A stretch of DNA of 45,860 nucleotides from an uncultured Eubacteriales bacterium (GCA_934446095.1 CAKSDR010000008.1:1-45860); one strand, 5' to 3'. Shown: positions 7,942 through 16,789, numbered from the stretch's first letter. Program-made: numbers and translations. The notes: generated by a model not told the origin, from the sequence alone.

Positions 7942-8824
7942 AAACGATGTTTTATCGAAAGATTCTTTAGCCGAAAACCCGGAAAAGGATATTGAAGCCG
8001 AAGAAAAACTTTACTCAAGGGAAGAACTTGAAAAAATAGTGAAAGAGCGTCTTAAAAGAGAACGCAAAAATCAAGATTCCATAAGACAAATTCGTAATTT
8101 TATAGATATTTTACGCAAATGCGGCATTATCAAATCCAATTCTTACGCAGGTGCTGCAAAAGAACTAAATTCAATTTTTAATTCTTTGCTTCCTGCGGAC
8201 AGCACATCTTCTTCCGAACTCGATTCCGGGATCATTCCCGAAACCGATCTTCAGGAGAATCCGAAGGAACGGACGGATTTACCGGACGATATTATCCCGG
8301 TTTTACAGGATTCATCGTCTGCCGACGAACTGTCTATCCCCGTACAGTACGAAGACACCGATTCCTCCGAAAAACCCGCCGGCATCGCAGAAGATGCCGC
8401 AAACACACCTTTCGCAGAAAAAGGGACTGTTCCTCATGAAGAAGGTCCTTATGAGGAATCTTTACGCAGCGATATTGATGAATTCATTTCTGCTTTTGGC
8501 AGCAGCACTCTTGAAACTCTTGTAAACGACAAGATGTTTGCGGAGTTTGCCAAAGGACGGCAAGACTCTCTTTCGGACATCTACTGTCAATACATAAACT
8601 TCATCAAAAATCTTGCGGAAATACAAAATGCAAGGGTTGACAAAAACATGAGATCTGCTCTTGCCTCCACCGGTTTTTCCGGAAATTCTTCAGGAAAGGC
8701 TTCTTTTGAAGACAGCCTTTCGGAAACACAGAAGGAGATTGCGCGCTCATGCGGCATGTCATACAAAGAATATGCCGAGTTGCTCTCGCAAATACCTTCG
8801 CACAAAGTCAGAAAATCCAAATGA
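7922..8824 (+). CDS. Capsid scaffolding protein (putative)
   Basis: The 300-residue protein is highly charged and low in aromatic residues. It has an acidic N terminus, a helical KERLKRERKNQ region near residue 45, a long acidic Ser/Pro-rich linker (about 90-180) and a basic C terminus ending SHKVRKSK. That architecture is typical of tailed-phage scaffolds, whose basic C-terminal helix binds the coat protein. No maturation protease is encoded nearby, which fits a P22-like route in which scaffold exits intact. It starts inside portal with a GGAAAGGA site and is probably translationally coupled. Confidence 0.75.
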   Translation: MTDNNFENDVLSKDSLAENPEKDIEAEEKLYSREELEKIVKERLKRERKNQDSIRQIRNFIDILRKCGIIKSNSYAGAAKELNSIFNSLLPADSTSSSELDSGIIPETDLQENPKERTDLPDDIIPVLQDSSSADELSIPVQYEDTDSSEKPAGIAEDAANTPFAEKGTVPHEEGPYEESLRSDIDEFISAFGSSTLETLVNDKMFAEFAKGRQDSLSDIYCQYINFIKNLAEIQNARVDKNMRSALASTGFSGNSSGKASFEDSLSETQKEIARSCGMSYKEYAELLSQIPSHKVRKSK

Positions 8825-8848
8825 TTTTTATTTTTAAAGGAGTTTTTT

Positions 8849-9496
8849 ATGGAATACTTACTTAACGCATCGGGCTATACTCAGCCCTGCATCAGAGAAT
8901 ACGAAATTTCTGCTTCAAGCGACCTTAAAAAAGGCACTGTTATGTGCATAAGCGACGGAGCCGCAGCAAAAGCTACCGCATCCGGCAAAATTTTAGGCGT
9001 ACTTGATGAAGACTACAATGTATCAAAAGACATTTTAAATCCCAGAAGCGGCAGCGGACTTGCTAAAATAAACATTACTCCGGACGGAATATTTTCTTTC
9101 CCGGTTCAGACATTTACAATTGCAACCGCCGGAACTGCCACAACTTTAACACTTGAAAGTTCATCTGCAATCCCGACATCTTCAGCTGTTCTCAAAGGCG
9201 GTTATATAAAACTTATTTCAAAGGGTGCAAACTCAACAAACACAGACAGTGTAGGATGCATAAGAAAGATTACAGCCCAGGCTTCATACGTACTGACCGT
9301 AGACAACGGCGGCTCTGCATGCGCAGGCGACGTATACGCAGTTTTCCCTCCGGCAAACTTTGCTTACATTACATTAACTTCCGACGCGCTTGCATTTAAA
9401 TTTGCAGCTTCTGCCGGAACTGCTGCAAAAGTTGTATCATCAGACACTGACAAAAATACTGTCGATATAATTTTCAGCAACCACCTTTACAAATAA
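8849..9496 (+). CDS. Putative capsid decoration/head accessory protein
   Basis: The 215-residue protein is rich in Ala, Ser, Thr and Gly and predicted to be beta-rich. Its N-terminal half resembles lambda-gpD-like decoration proteins in style (DLKKGTVMCISDGAAAKAT, then GKILGVLDEDY). It sits between scaffold and coat, the usual place for decoration or cementing proteins in phage head modules. The assignment rests on position and composition and is not certain. The binding site AAAGGAG precedes the ATG at 8849. Confidence 0.55.
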   Translation: MEYLLNASGYTQPCIREYEISASSDLKKGTVMCISDGAAAKATASGKILGVLDEDYNVSKDILNPRSGSGLAKINITPDGIFSFPVQTFTIATAGTATTLTLESSSAIPTSSAVLKGGYIKLISKGANSTNTDSVGCIRKITAQASYVLTVDNGGSACAGDVYAVFPPANFAYITLTSDALAFKFAASAGTAAKVVSSDTDKNTVDIIFSNHLYK

Positions 9497-9525
9497 CTTT
9501 ATTCTTAATTTAAGGAGATTTTCTT

Positions 9526-10446
9526 ATGAACGATATATACACATGGCCCAACGATTTATACCCTCTCGTAAAAAAGCGCTTTGACCTCCGTTACGGCAAC
9601 AGAATGGACGTTATTTCAAACGTTGCGGAAGTAATTACCCAAGATGAAATAGACTACCGTTTTGAAGGTATCGGCGGATACGGAGAACTTCCGGAATATG
9701 ACGGAACAAGCGTTGCAAGCGCAGATCAGAAAAGATCTTTTATAACAACCGTTTCTCCCAAAGAGCATGCTCTCAAAGTAACATTATCCTACAAAAAGGC
9801 AAAAGTTGACCTTTCGGGGGAAGCACAGAAAGTCGGCACACGCCTTGCGGATTCCGCTTACATGACTGTTCTCAATGAATTCTACAGACTTTTTGCAAAC
9901 GCTTTTACAAATATCGGTTCAGACGGCGCCGCATGGGCATCGAAAAACCATCCGATAAATTCTCAGGCAGATTCGGGAACATATTCAAACCTTATAAATT
10001 CTGCTCTTTCAGTTTCCGCAATAACCTCTGCCCAGTCGAAAGCAGCAGCCTTTGTAACTCCTGACGGTCTTCCGTTTGCAGGCAATTTCGACCTCCTTTT
10101 GGTAAGCCCGGATCTTGAAGCAAAAGCAAAAGAAATCTGCGGACCGAACTCACGTCTTATTCCCGAAAAGAATCCTGACGCCGATGCAGGCCAGAATGCT
10201 GCAAACCCCGTATACGGAATGAAATATCTTGTTGTCGGCGGTGGCGGAATAGGCCTTACCAAAAACCAGTGGGCAATTGCCGACTCCATGCTTTTGCCTG
10301 AAGTTTTGAAACTTGTTTACATTACGGAACCCACAGTTCTTGTTTCTCCTCAGGACAATCCTCTTATTACTGACTACATAGGATATGTTGACTTCGGATT
10401 CGGATTCGGCGATGCAAGACCTATCATCTTCTCAAACCCTAACTGA
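9526..10446 (+). CDS. Major capsid protein (HK97-type fold, gpT-like)
   Basis: The 306-residue protein contains SDGAAWASKNHP near residue 128-140, followed by SNLINSALSVSAI and the segment DLLLVSPDLEAKAKEI. This is the pattern of the Mu gpT-like/HK97-fold major head proteins (DG..LF/WxxxHP, then ALS). It is well conserved and intact. A strong AAGGAG site precedes the ATG at 9526. Its place after the scaffold gene agrees with a coat protein, which builds the icosahedral shell. Confidence 0.85.
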   Translation: MNDIYTWPNDLYPLVKKRFDLRYGNRMDVISNVAEVITQDEIDYRFEGIGGYGELPEYDGTSVASADQKRSFITTVSPKEHALKVTLSYKKAKVDLSGEAQKVGTRLADSAYMTVLNEFYRLFANAFTNIGSDGAAWASKNHPINSQADSGTYSNLINSALSVSAITSAQSKAAAFVTPDGLPFAGNFDLLLVSPDLEAKAKEICGPNSRLIPEKNPDADAGQNAANPVYGMKYLVVGGGGIGLTKNQWAIADSMLLPEVLKLVYITEPTVLVSPQDNPLITDYIGYVDFGFGFGDARPIIFSNPN

Positions 10447-10463
10447 TTTTCAGAGGTGATTTT

Positions 10464-10733
10464 ATGTTTGTAACTTCTCAGCCCGGCAGAATCATTTCTG
10501 CCGGAACGACCACCCTTTCTTCAAGCAGCACTTCCGCCGTTTTCGGCAAGGAAGGATTTGCCGCAAGAATTCATATCTTAGGCGAAGGATGTTCTCTTTA
10601 TGCCGCCGGCGACAAATCTCATGCCTGCGGTCTTTCCGACGGCGAAATAATTGAATTTTCCGATCTTGCCGAGGTTTCATATTCGGGCGAATCTTCCGCC
10701 AAAGTAAACTACATTATTTTTGACACCATCTGA
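10464..10733 (+). CDS. Small beta-rich head-module protein (unknown)
   Basis: The 89-residue protein has many Ser, Gly and Ala residues and alternating hydrophobic positions, predicted as a small all-beta domain. I do not recognise a family. It lies between the coat gene and the adaptor gene and could be a head-fibre or decoration domain. The start ATG at 10464 follows AGAGGTG. A 13-bp hairpin without a U-tract follows the gene at 10742-10780. Confidence 0.65.
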   Translation: MFVTSQPGRIISAGTTTLSSSSTSAVFGKEGFAARIHILGEGCSLYAAGDKSHACGLSDGEIIEFSDLAEVSYSGESSAKVNYIIFDTI

Positions 10734-10741
10734 TATTTCGC

Positions 10742-10780
10742 TATTATGCCGGCAAGGCCGGTGCTGATGCCGGCATAATA
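10742..10780 (+). other. Intra-operon hairpin without a U-tract
   Basis: TATTATGCCGGCA (10742-10754) pairs perfectly with TGCCGGCATAATA (10768-10780) around a 13-nt loop. It is followed by CAAAAAGGAGG, the ribosome binding site of the next gene, rather than by U residues, so it is not a standard terminator. It lies between the coat-proximal genes and the connector genes. An mRNA-processing or stability role is plausible. Confidence 0.6.
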
Positions 10781-10796
10781 CAAAAAGGAGGACAAC

Positions 10797-11738
10797 ATGA
10801 GTTATTATATATATACTCTCGGCGATATTAAAAAATCCGTCTATAAATGTCTTGATGAATACAGTATCAACGGCAAAGTTCATTCTAATCTTGACGGTGC
10901 CGGAAGAGATTTTGAAAACCGCATTATTGATTCTATCAATTCCAATGCCAGACGTGTTTATTTCAGTCTTGTAAAAAATACATTGTCCGAAAACTTTATT
11001 TTTTCCATGCCAAATATTCTATCTTCTGTAAATTCTTTCTCTGTTTCTTCCGGTCAATCTCAATCTGTCACAATTCCGGATGGTTCCGGCGCTGCAAGTT
11101 TCATGTACTGCGGCAAGGGTTCCGTTTCTTTTTGCGACGCTTCGGACAATGTCATTAAAACTTATCCACTCCTGTCGGAATACGGTTGCCTTACAAGTTT
11201 CAAAGACTTTATTCCCGGCAGTGTTTCATATATTAAATTTTCTTCTTCGGACAGTTTTACAATAAAGCTCTTAAGAATATATGATTCTGAAATTTCTTCC
11301 GGCATCATGGACAAATCCATGATTCCCGACGGAAGATACCTTTACTGCAAACTTCCCGACAATTTTGCGGGAATTAAAACCTTCAAGAGTCTTAATTCGA
11401 ATTCGGTATTGAACGATATATTTTCTTTTGACGACACGCGTCTTTTCTGTCCGGAAAAATATGCCGGCGAATATAAAATAGAATATTTTGCATATCCTCC
11501 GGCCTTCTCGGAATTTTCTTCTGACAATGAAGTTCTTTACCTGCCTCCGATTGCCTGCACGGCCGTTATATATGCCGTTGCGGCCGACTTATGTTTTAAT
11601 GAAGACAGTTCCGTTTATTCAAAACTCATATACAAATTTCAGGATATCTGCAACAACTGCTATTCATCGGCAGGCCTTGAAGAACGAAAAAGAAACAGTT
11701 TCTACTCGACAGCCTCCGTCAAAAAATTCGGGAGGTAA
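10797..11738 (+). CDS. Putative head-tail adaptor (P22 gp4-like)
   Basis: The 313-residue protein ends with a pattern typical of tailed-phage head-completion adaptors: EYFAYPPAFSEF, then EVLYLPPIACTAVIYAVAAD and a helical tail. The N terminus begins with a helix (TLGDIKKSVYKCLDEY), and the middle (about 70-160) is an inserted beta-rich domain. It lies where P22 gene 4 lies, after the coat protein and before the gp10-like gene. The assignment is by synteny and end motif. An AGGAGG site precedes the ATG at 10797. Confidence 0.6.
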   Translation: MSYYIYTLGDIKKSVYKCLDEYSINGKVHSNLDGAGRDFENRIIDSINSNARRVYFSLVKNTLSENFIFSMPNILSSVNSFSVSSGQSQSVTIPDGSGAASFMYCGKGSVSFCDASDNVIKTYPLLSEYGCLTSFKDFIPGSVSYIKFSSSDSFTIKLLRIYDSEISSGIMDKSMIPDGRYLYCKLPDNFAGIKTFKSLNSNSVLNDIFSFDDTRLFCPEKYAGEYKIEYFAYPPAFSEFSSDNEVLYLPPIACTAVIYAVAADLCFNEDSSVYSKLIYKFQDICNNCYSSAGLEERKRNSFYSTASVKKFGR

Positions 11739-11741
11739 TTT

Positions 11742-13589
11742 ATGGCGTATATACCGACTTCACTTCCCTACACTTACCGTCACTCCAGTTATACTAAAAC
11801 GATTCAGTCTTTTGACGGCGGGCTTATAAAAAACACCGACAGCGAAAACCTTTCCGACAATCAGATGACAGAACTTTTAAACATGTGTTTTTCCGACGGA
11901 AAGCTTACAACAAGATTTTCCTATACCTCATTTAGCGATTCATCCTCTGAAGTTTCGCTCGAAGGTACTTTTCACAGCATGACAAAAAAGCCTTTCTGCA
12001 ACTGCATGCTTATACACTGCGGTACCGGTATTTACAAATTTTCCGGTTCTTCGCTGTCGCTTATATATACTCAGGCAAAAAACGAACACAGTCTTTGCTA
12101 TGAAATGAATTCAAAAGTTTACTTCCTTTCGGAAACCGACATTATTGAAGTTGCTTCCGACTTTTCATGTACTTCCAAAGAGCCGTACATACCCACCATA
12201 TATTCAAACTGCACATACGATTTATCTTCATTTACTGTAAACGAAGACATAAATCTGTTGGGAAATAAAGTCCGTATAAGTTACCCTGTTACCGACTATT
12301 CGGTTGATTTCAAAGTGCCGCTTGCGGGAAATACAAAAAAGCGTCCTCAAGTTGTCTACATGGGAAATCAACTTGATTCCACCGTTGCAAAATTTACCTC
12401 TCCGACCGACATAAAACTTGACCATTACAACTCTGACAAAAACGGAACCACAGTTGAAATAACCTACGAACTTGCAGCCTCTGTAATTACAGGTAACCGA
12501 AAGAAAATAACAAACTGCAAATATGCCGAAAGTTTCGGAGGTTCCGGCAATGAAGGAAGCAGAATTTTCCTTGCCGGAAACCCGGATCTTAAGGGTTATT
12601 ACTTTAAAAGCGGTCTTTTAAATCCGACTTATTTCCCTGAACTTGACTTTAACATTATAGGCGGAGGAAACGATGATATTACCGCCTTTGCAAAAAGGTC
12701 ATGCGATCTTTACGCATTTACTACAAACAGCATTCACCGTATAATTTATTCATTTGACAAAGACTCGGGTGCTTCATTTCCCGTAAGCGAAGTCAGCAGT
12801 TCTGTCGGATGCGATATGCCCGATTCAGTACAAAACATTGATAACCGTCTTGTTTTTGCAAACAAAAATTCCGGGATATATCTGATAGAATCTACCAACA
12901 CTTACGACGAAATCAACATAAAGCCTTTATCAAAGAACATTAACGGCGAATACGGTCTTTCCGACGGAACTTTTTCAGACAGTTCATCAAATGTTTTCCC
13001 ATCTTATGATTTTGACAGAAAATACTTTATCACCTCAGGCAATTATATTTACATTTGGGATTACAACAGAACACCGTATTATGACTCGGGGGATTACTGC
13101 AAAGCACAAAACCGTCTTGCCTTTTATGTCTTTAATTCCCCGGGCGAAATAATCAAAATGTTTTCTGTCGAAAACAAACTTTTCTTCATGTGCAAAAACG
13201 CCTCATCTTCCGTGCCGTTTATAGTAAAATACGATCCGGACTCCGGCAAAGACAGCGTTTTACAGGACTCGGACATTGAAAGTTATTTCAGGACAAAGGA
13301 CTTTTCCTTTAACTGTCCGCATCTTCTGAAAAAACTCGAAAAAATCTCTTTTGAATATTCAAGCAAAGGGTCAGGCCCTGTTATTGTTTCGGTTTTTGCC
13401 GACGGACAGGAAATTTACTCATATTCGATACCCTGCAGCAAAGACGTTTCCAAAAAAAGAATCAACCTTAAAATACCTTCTTATCTTGCCTATACCTACA
13501 GCGTCAAATTCGGGGATCCGGGCGGAAAAATGAGCGTATCAAACCTTTCTTTTTATTTTATGCCCGTTTCCAGAATCAAAAATTACTAA
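11742..13589 (+). CDS. Putative P22 gp10-like stopper/tail-hub protein
   Basis: The 615-residue protein begins with FDGGLIKNTDSENLSDNQMT, then TELLNMCFSDGKLTTR, the pattern seen at the N terminus of packaged-DNA stabilisation (gp10-like) beta-propeller proteins (GG-n-D/N-x-L-x-N...G-x-L-x-R). The rest is repetitive beta structure (for example IYKFSGSSLSLIYT, YIWDYNRT). The stopper closes the portal channel after packaging. It follows the gp4-like gene immediately and is longer than P22 gp10 (about 470 residues), so it may carry an extra domain. The GGGAGG site overlaps the end of the preceding gene. Confidence 0.6.
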   Translation: MAYIPTSLPYTYRHSSYTKTIQSFDGGLIKNTDSENLSDNQMTELLNMCFSDGKLTTRFSYTSFSDSSSEVSLEGTFHSMTKKPFCNCMLIHCGTGIYKFSGSSLSLIYTQAKNEHSLCYEMNSKVYFLSETDIIEVASDFSCTSKEPYIPTIYSNCTYDLSSFTVNEDINLLGNKVRISYPVTDYSVDFKVPLAGNTKKRPQVVYMGNQLDSTVAKFTSPTDIKLDHYNSDKNGTTVEITYELAASVITGNRKKITNCKYAESFGGSGNEGSRIFLAGNPDLKGYYFKSGLLNPTYFPELDFNIIGGGNDDITAFAKRSCDLYAFTTNSIHRIIYSFDKDSGASFPVSEVSSSVGCDMPDSVQNIDNRLVFANKNSGIYLIESTNTYDEINIKPLSKNINGEYGLSDGTFSDSSSNVFPSYDFDRKYFITSGNYIYIWDYNRTPYYDSGDYCKAQNRLAFYVFNSPGEIIKMFSVENKLFFMCKNASSSVPFIVKYDPDSGKDSVLQDSDIESYFRTKDFSFNCPHLLKKLEKISFEYSSKGSGPVIVSVFADGQEIYSYSIPCSKDVSKKRINLKIPSYLAYTYSVKFGDPGGKMSVSNLSFYFMPVSRIKNY

Positions 13590-13616
13590 TCTTTAAAATG
13601 AAAGGATTTTTTATTT

Positions 13617-14417
13617 ATGAGTAAATACAATTATTCCTCTCTTCCTGCCGAACAGCGTCTTTCGATGCTCAGAAGCGGAAACCGCGATCTTTTTGAAGAG
13701 GAACTCAGTCGTACTAACGATGTCATAAATCAAAGGGCAAAGTCGGGACTTGGCATTGATTCTCAGTTGAAGTGGCTTAATAACGTTACCTCAAATTACG
13801 CGGCAAGTACCTCTACCCAAAACAAAAGCGCAAACGCCCTTGCCGGAGCCCTTCAGAAATATTACCGTCAAAACGCGGTTGACAGAAAAAACTATCTGAA
13901 ACGCCAGCATGATTCATATGTCGACTCGGTAAATAAAATTTACGACAAATACAAGCAAGCCGCAATTACGAACTACAACAAACAGCTTGCTCCTTTGCGT
14001 GAAACTCTTTTAAACAACGGATACAGTCTTTCCGGGGGGAAAACCATTTCCGAAGAACTGAAACTCAAGGAAAACCTTAACAACATCCTCTCGGCTTACG
14101 AACAGAAAAGACTTGACGCGCTTACAAATGCCGCGGCAACCTTGCAAAGCAATTATCTTGACATTGACGACTCCGTTGCAAAAAATCTGTCAAGCGATGC
14201 CGATAAATACAATGATCTTTTGCAAATATATTATGACAAATATTATAATTCCGACAACAGTAAAACCTCTAAAAAATTTGATAAAGACACAGGGACGAAG
14301 CGAACTTCCGAAAAAGACTCGGCTGCAAACCTTCTGAGTCTTATTAAAAACCTTAACCTGCCCCAAAGCAGCAAAATAAGACTCGCAATGTCACTCGGTC
14401 TTTCCAAAGATTCATAA
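13617..14417 (+). CDS. Helical virion-type protein, last gene of the head cassette (unknown)
   Basis: The 266-residue protein is predominantly helical and rich in Lys, Asn, Ser and Tyr, with a coiled-coil tendency from about 75 to 190 and a Lys/Ser-rich tail. I do not recognise a family. Its place after the gp10-like gene is where P22 encodes the needle and the ejection (injection) proteins, so an ejection or internal virion protein is possible. The start ATG at 13617 follows AAAGGA. A strong terminator begins 5 bp after the stop. Confidence 0.65.
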   Translation: MSKYNYSSLPAEQRLSMLRSGNRDLFEEELSRTNDVINQRAKSGLGIDSQLKWLNNVTSNYAASTSTQNKSANALAGALQKYYRQNAVDRKNYLKRQHDSYVDSVNKIYDKYKQAAITNYNKQLAPLRETLLNNGYSLSGGKTISEELKLKENLNNILSAYEQKRLDALTNAAATLQSNYLDIDDSVAKNLSSDADKYNDLLQIYYDKYYNSDNSKTSKKFDKDTGTKRTSEKDSAANLLSLIKNLNLPQSSKIRLAMSLGLSKDS

Positions 14418-14421
14418 TAAA

Positions 14422-14459
14422 ATATCCGGACGGAGCAACTGCTTTGTCCGGATATTTTT
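14422..14459 (+). terminator. Rho-independent terminator closing the head cassette
   Basis: ATATCCGGAC (14422-14431) pairs perfectly with GTCCGGATAT (14446-14455) and runs into TTTT. It isolates the cassette from the aspartokinase promoter that follows. Confidence 0.9.
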
Positions 14460-14468
14460 GTATTTTTA

Positions 14469-14497
14469 TTGACACTTTTATCTTTTTTTGATAAAAT
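14469..14497 (+). promoter_or_regulatory. Promoter of the aspartokinase gene
   Basis: TTGACA (14469-14474) and TAAAAT (14492-14497) are 17 bp apart. A second -10-like TATAAT at 14502 would need a 27-bp spacer and is less likely to be used with this -35. Confidence 0.65.
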
Positions 14498-14539
14498 GTC
14501 GTATAATATATTATATGGTTTTGAAATTGAGGAAACATT

Positions 14540-15868
14540 ATGGGAATTAAAGTTTGTAAATTCGGCGGAAGTTCTCTTGCCGATGAAAACCAATTTATTA
14601 AAGTCGCGAATATAATAAAATCCGATCCGGACAGAAAATTTGTTGTCCCCTCCGCGCCCGGCAAACGCTTCCCGGACGACATCAAGATTACGGATATGCT
14701 ATATACCTGCTACGACCTTGCAAGCAAAGGCCTTGAAATCGATTCATTTTTCGGCAAAATACGCAAAAGATACGACGATATAATTTCGGCTCTCGGCATT
14801 GACATTTCTCTTGAAAATGATTTCGTTAAAATCGAGCAGGCTTTCAGGAACAAAGCCGGAAAAGACTATGCAGCAAGCAGAGGCGAATATCTCTGCGGGA
14901 AAATTCTGGCAAAATTTCTCGGTTTTGAATTTATTGACTCAGCAGAGGTGATTTTTTTCAACGAAACGGGTACGCTTGATTCTGAAATCACAAATTCGAT
15001 TCTTTCAAAAAGGCTTCAGAATGTTGAAAAAGCCGTAATTCCGGGTTTTTACGGTTCTATGCCGAACGACACCATAAAAACTTTTTCAAGAGGCGGTTCC
15101 GATATTTCCGGCGCAATTGTAGCGCGTGCCGTTCATGCCGACATATATGAAAACTGGACCGATGTATCAGGGTTTCTTGCAGCCGATCCCAGAATCGTAA
15201 AGAATCCGAAACCCATAGGTATAATTACCTACCGCGAACTCCGCGAACTTTCCTATATGGGAGCAACCGTTCTTCACGAAGAAGCAATATTCCCGGTGAA
15301 AGCCGCCGGCATACCTATTAATATTCGAAACACAAACAGTCCCGATGACTGCGGCACAATGATTGTTTCCCAGATTTTTAAAGGTTCGCCGCAGGAAGAC
15401 GACACGCCCGTCGTTACCGGAATTGCGGGAAAAAAGCATTTTTCGGTTATTTCTCTCGAAAAGGACAAAATGAACGAGGAACTCGGATTCGGCAGAAGAG
15501 TTCTTGAAGTTCTTGAAAACTTTAATCTCGGATTTGAACACCTTCCTTCCGGAATTGACACAATGTCGGTCATAGTTCAGCAGGATAAAATAGAAAATAT
15601 CGAGCGCGATATTTCAAAAAAACTTTTTGAAGTTACAAACTCCGACAGCATAAGCATTGAAAAAGGAATTTCACTTATTGCGATAGTTGGACACGGTATG
15701 AAAAACATGCGCGGGACCGCGGCAAAAATTTTCTCCAGCCTCGCCGCAAAAAATATAAATATCCGCATGATTGACCAAGGGTCAAGCGAACTTAACATTA
15801 TAATCGGAGTTGAAGACAGTGACTTCGAAGAATCAATCCGTACAATTTATGCGCAGTTCTGGGCATAA
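14540..15868 (+). CDS. Aspartate kinase
   Basis: The 442-residue enzyme phosphorylates aspartate, the entry step to lysine, threonine and methionine. It has the N-terminal KFGGSS motif (residues 7-12), FSRGGSDISGAIVARAV near 185-200 and the WTDVSGFLAADPR substrate loop near 206-218. The C-terminal part carries two ACT-type regulatory domains (ending NIRMIDQGSSELNIIIGVED), so feedback control by an amino acid is expected. It has its own promoter and a GAGGAAA site before the ATG at 14540. It is monocistronic as far as can be seen. Confidence 0.93.
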   Translation: MGIKVCKFGGSSLADENQFIKVANIIKSDPDRKFVVPSAPGKRFPDDIKITDMLYTCYDLASKGLEIDSFFGKIRKRYDDIISALGIDISLENDFVKIEQAFRNKAGKDYAASRGEYLCGKILAKFLGFEFIDSAEVIFFNETGTLDSEITNSILSKRLQNVEKAVIPGFYGSMPNDTIKTFSRGGSDISGAIVARAVHADIYENWTDVSGFLAADPRIVKNPKPIGIITYRELRELSYMGATVLHEEAIFPVKAAGIPINIRNTNSPDDCGTMIVSQIFKGSPQEDDTPVVTGIAGKKHFSVISLEKDKMNEELGFGRRVLEVLENFNLGFEHLPSGIDTMSVIVQQDKIENIERDISKKLFEVTNSDSISIEKGISLIAIVGHGMKNMRGTAAKIFSSLAAKNINIRMIDQGSSELNIIIGVEDSDFEESIRTIYAQFWA

Positions 15869-15913
15869 CTTCAGGACCCACTCATCATAAATGTAAATTT
15901 TTTTTAAAACTTC

Positions 15914-15942
15914 TTGACTTTATTTCCCTTATATTGTATACT
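15914..15942 (+). promoter_or_regulatory. Promoter of the rpsF-ssb-rpsR operon
   Basis: TTGACT (15914-15919) and TATACT (15937-15942) are separated by 17 bp, about 80 bp before the rpsF start. Confidence 0.8.
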
Positions 15943-15952
15943 ATTTAAACGT

Positions 15953-15996
15953 GAAAGACGAATTGTCTTTCTCCTTACTCCTATTAAATTAGGAGT
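15953..15996 (+). promoter_or_regulatory. Two leader hairpins upstream of rpsF (candidate S6:S18 control region)
   Basis: GAAAGAC (15953-15959) pairs with GTCTTTC (15965-15971). ACTCCTA (15977-15983) pairs with TAGGAGT (15990-15996). The operon leader in many bacteria binds the S6:S18 complex for autoregulation. The hairpins are seen; the protein binding is inferred from operon identity. Confidence 0.45.
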
Positions 15997-16022
15997 CTTA
16001 TGTCCAAAAGGAGGTGCAAATA

Positions 16023-16316
16023 ATGGAACTTACAAATAAGTATGAAAACGTTTTTATTATCAATCCTGAACTTTCAGAAGATGACACAAAAGCCCTCGTT
16101 GAAAAGTTTACAGGTCTGATTTCTTCAAACGGTACTATTGAAAACGTTAACGAATGGGGCAAGAGAAAACTCGCATATCCTATCGATGATTACACCGAAG
16201 GTTACTATGTTGTCGTAAACTTCTCTTCAAATCCCTCATTCCCGGCAGAACTTTCCCGTGTTTTCAACATTACCGACGGTATACTTCGTTCTCTTGTTGT
16301 CAGACTTGAAAAATAA
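16023..16316 (+). CDS. rpsF: 30S ribosomal protein bS6
   Basis: About 97 residues starting at the ATG at 16023 (MELTNKYENVFIINPELSED), which has an AAAGGAGG site 8 bp upstream; an in-frame GTG at 16014 lies inside that site. GTIENVNEWGKRKLAYPI and the tail are characteristic of bS6. It binds S18 on the platform of the 30S subunit. It is followed by ssb and rpsR in the order conserved in Firmicutes. Confidence 0.97.
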   Translation: MELTNKYENVFIINPELSEDDTKALVEKFTGLISSNGTIENVNEWGKRKLAYPIDDYTEGYYVVVNFSSNPSFPAELSRVFNITDGILRSLVVRLEK

Positions 16317-16336
16317 TCAAAAGGAGATGTATTGGA

Positions 16337-16789
16337 ATGGCAAGTTTTAACAAAGTAATTCTTGTGGGAAATCTTGTTGCCGATCCGGAACTTAAAACAA
16401 CTCCGTCAGGCGTGAGCGTTACTTCTTTCAGAATTGCTGTCGGACGCAGGTTTGCAAAAGAAGGCGACCCCGTGCAAGCGGATTTTATTGATATCGTTTG
16501 CTGGAGAAGCACTGCCGAATTTGTAACCAAATATTTTACGAAAGGCCGTCCGATACTTGTCTGCGGCGCTCTTCAGTCCAGAACATGGACTGATCAGAAC
16601 GGTCAAAAGCGTTATTCGGTTGAAGTTGTTGCGGATGAAGTAACTTTTGTCGAACGCAAATCTTACGATAGCCAGCCCAGAGGCGACGGTGTTTATTACG
16701 GAACCGACCCTCTCAGCATTGACAATTCACAATCTGCGCCGGAAACTCATTTTGAAGAAGTTTCCACCGAGGACGATCTGCCCTTTTAA
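16337..16789 (+). CDS. ssb: Single-stranded DNA-binding protein
   Basis: The 150-residue protein begins with the OB fold MASFNKVILVGNLVADPELK and includes DFIDIVCWRSTAEFV and the aromatic/basic TWTDQNGQKRYSVEVV segment. The C-terminal acidic tip ends EDDLPF, the docking peptide that recruits replication and repair partners. Length is normal. It lies between rpsF and rpsR. Confidence 0.97.
   Translation: MASFNKVILVGNLVADPELKTTPSGVSVTSFRIAVGRRFAKEGDPVQADFIDIVCWRSTAEFVTKYFTKGRPILVCGALQSRTWTDQNGQKRYSVEVVADEVTFVERKSYDSQPRGDGVYYGTDPLSIDNSQSAPETHFEEVSTEDDLPF

Noticed and set aside
3932..14459. Complete inducible prophage
   Set aside because: No integrase, repressor, replication, lysis or receptor-binding gene and no flanking direct repeats were found within the block.
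15167..15541. Minus-strand frame of 124 codons within the aspartokinase gene
   Set aside because: It is a shadow of the intact kinase gene on the other strand.
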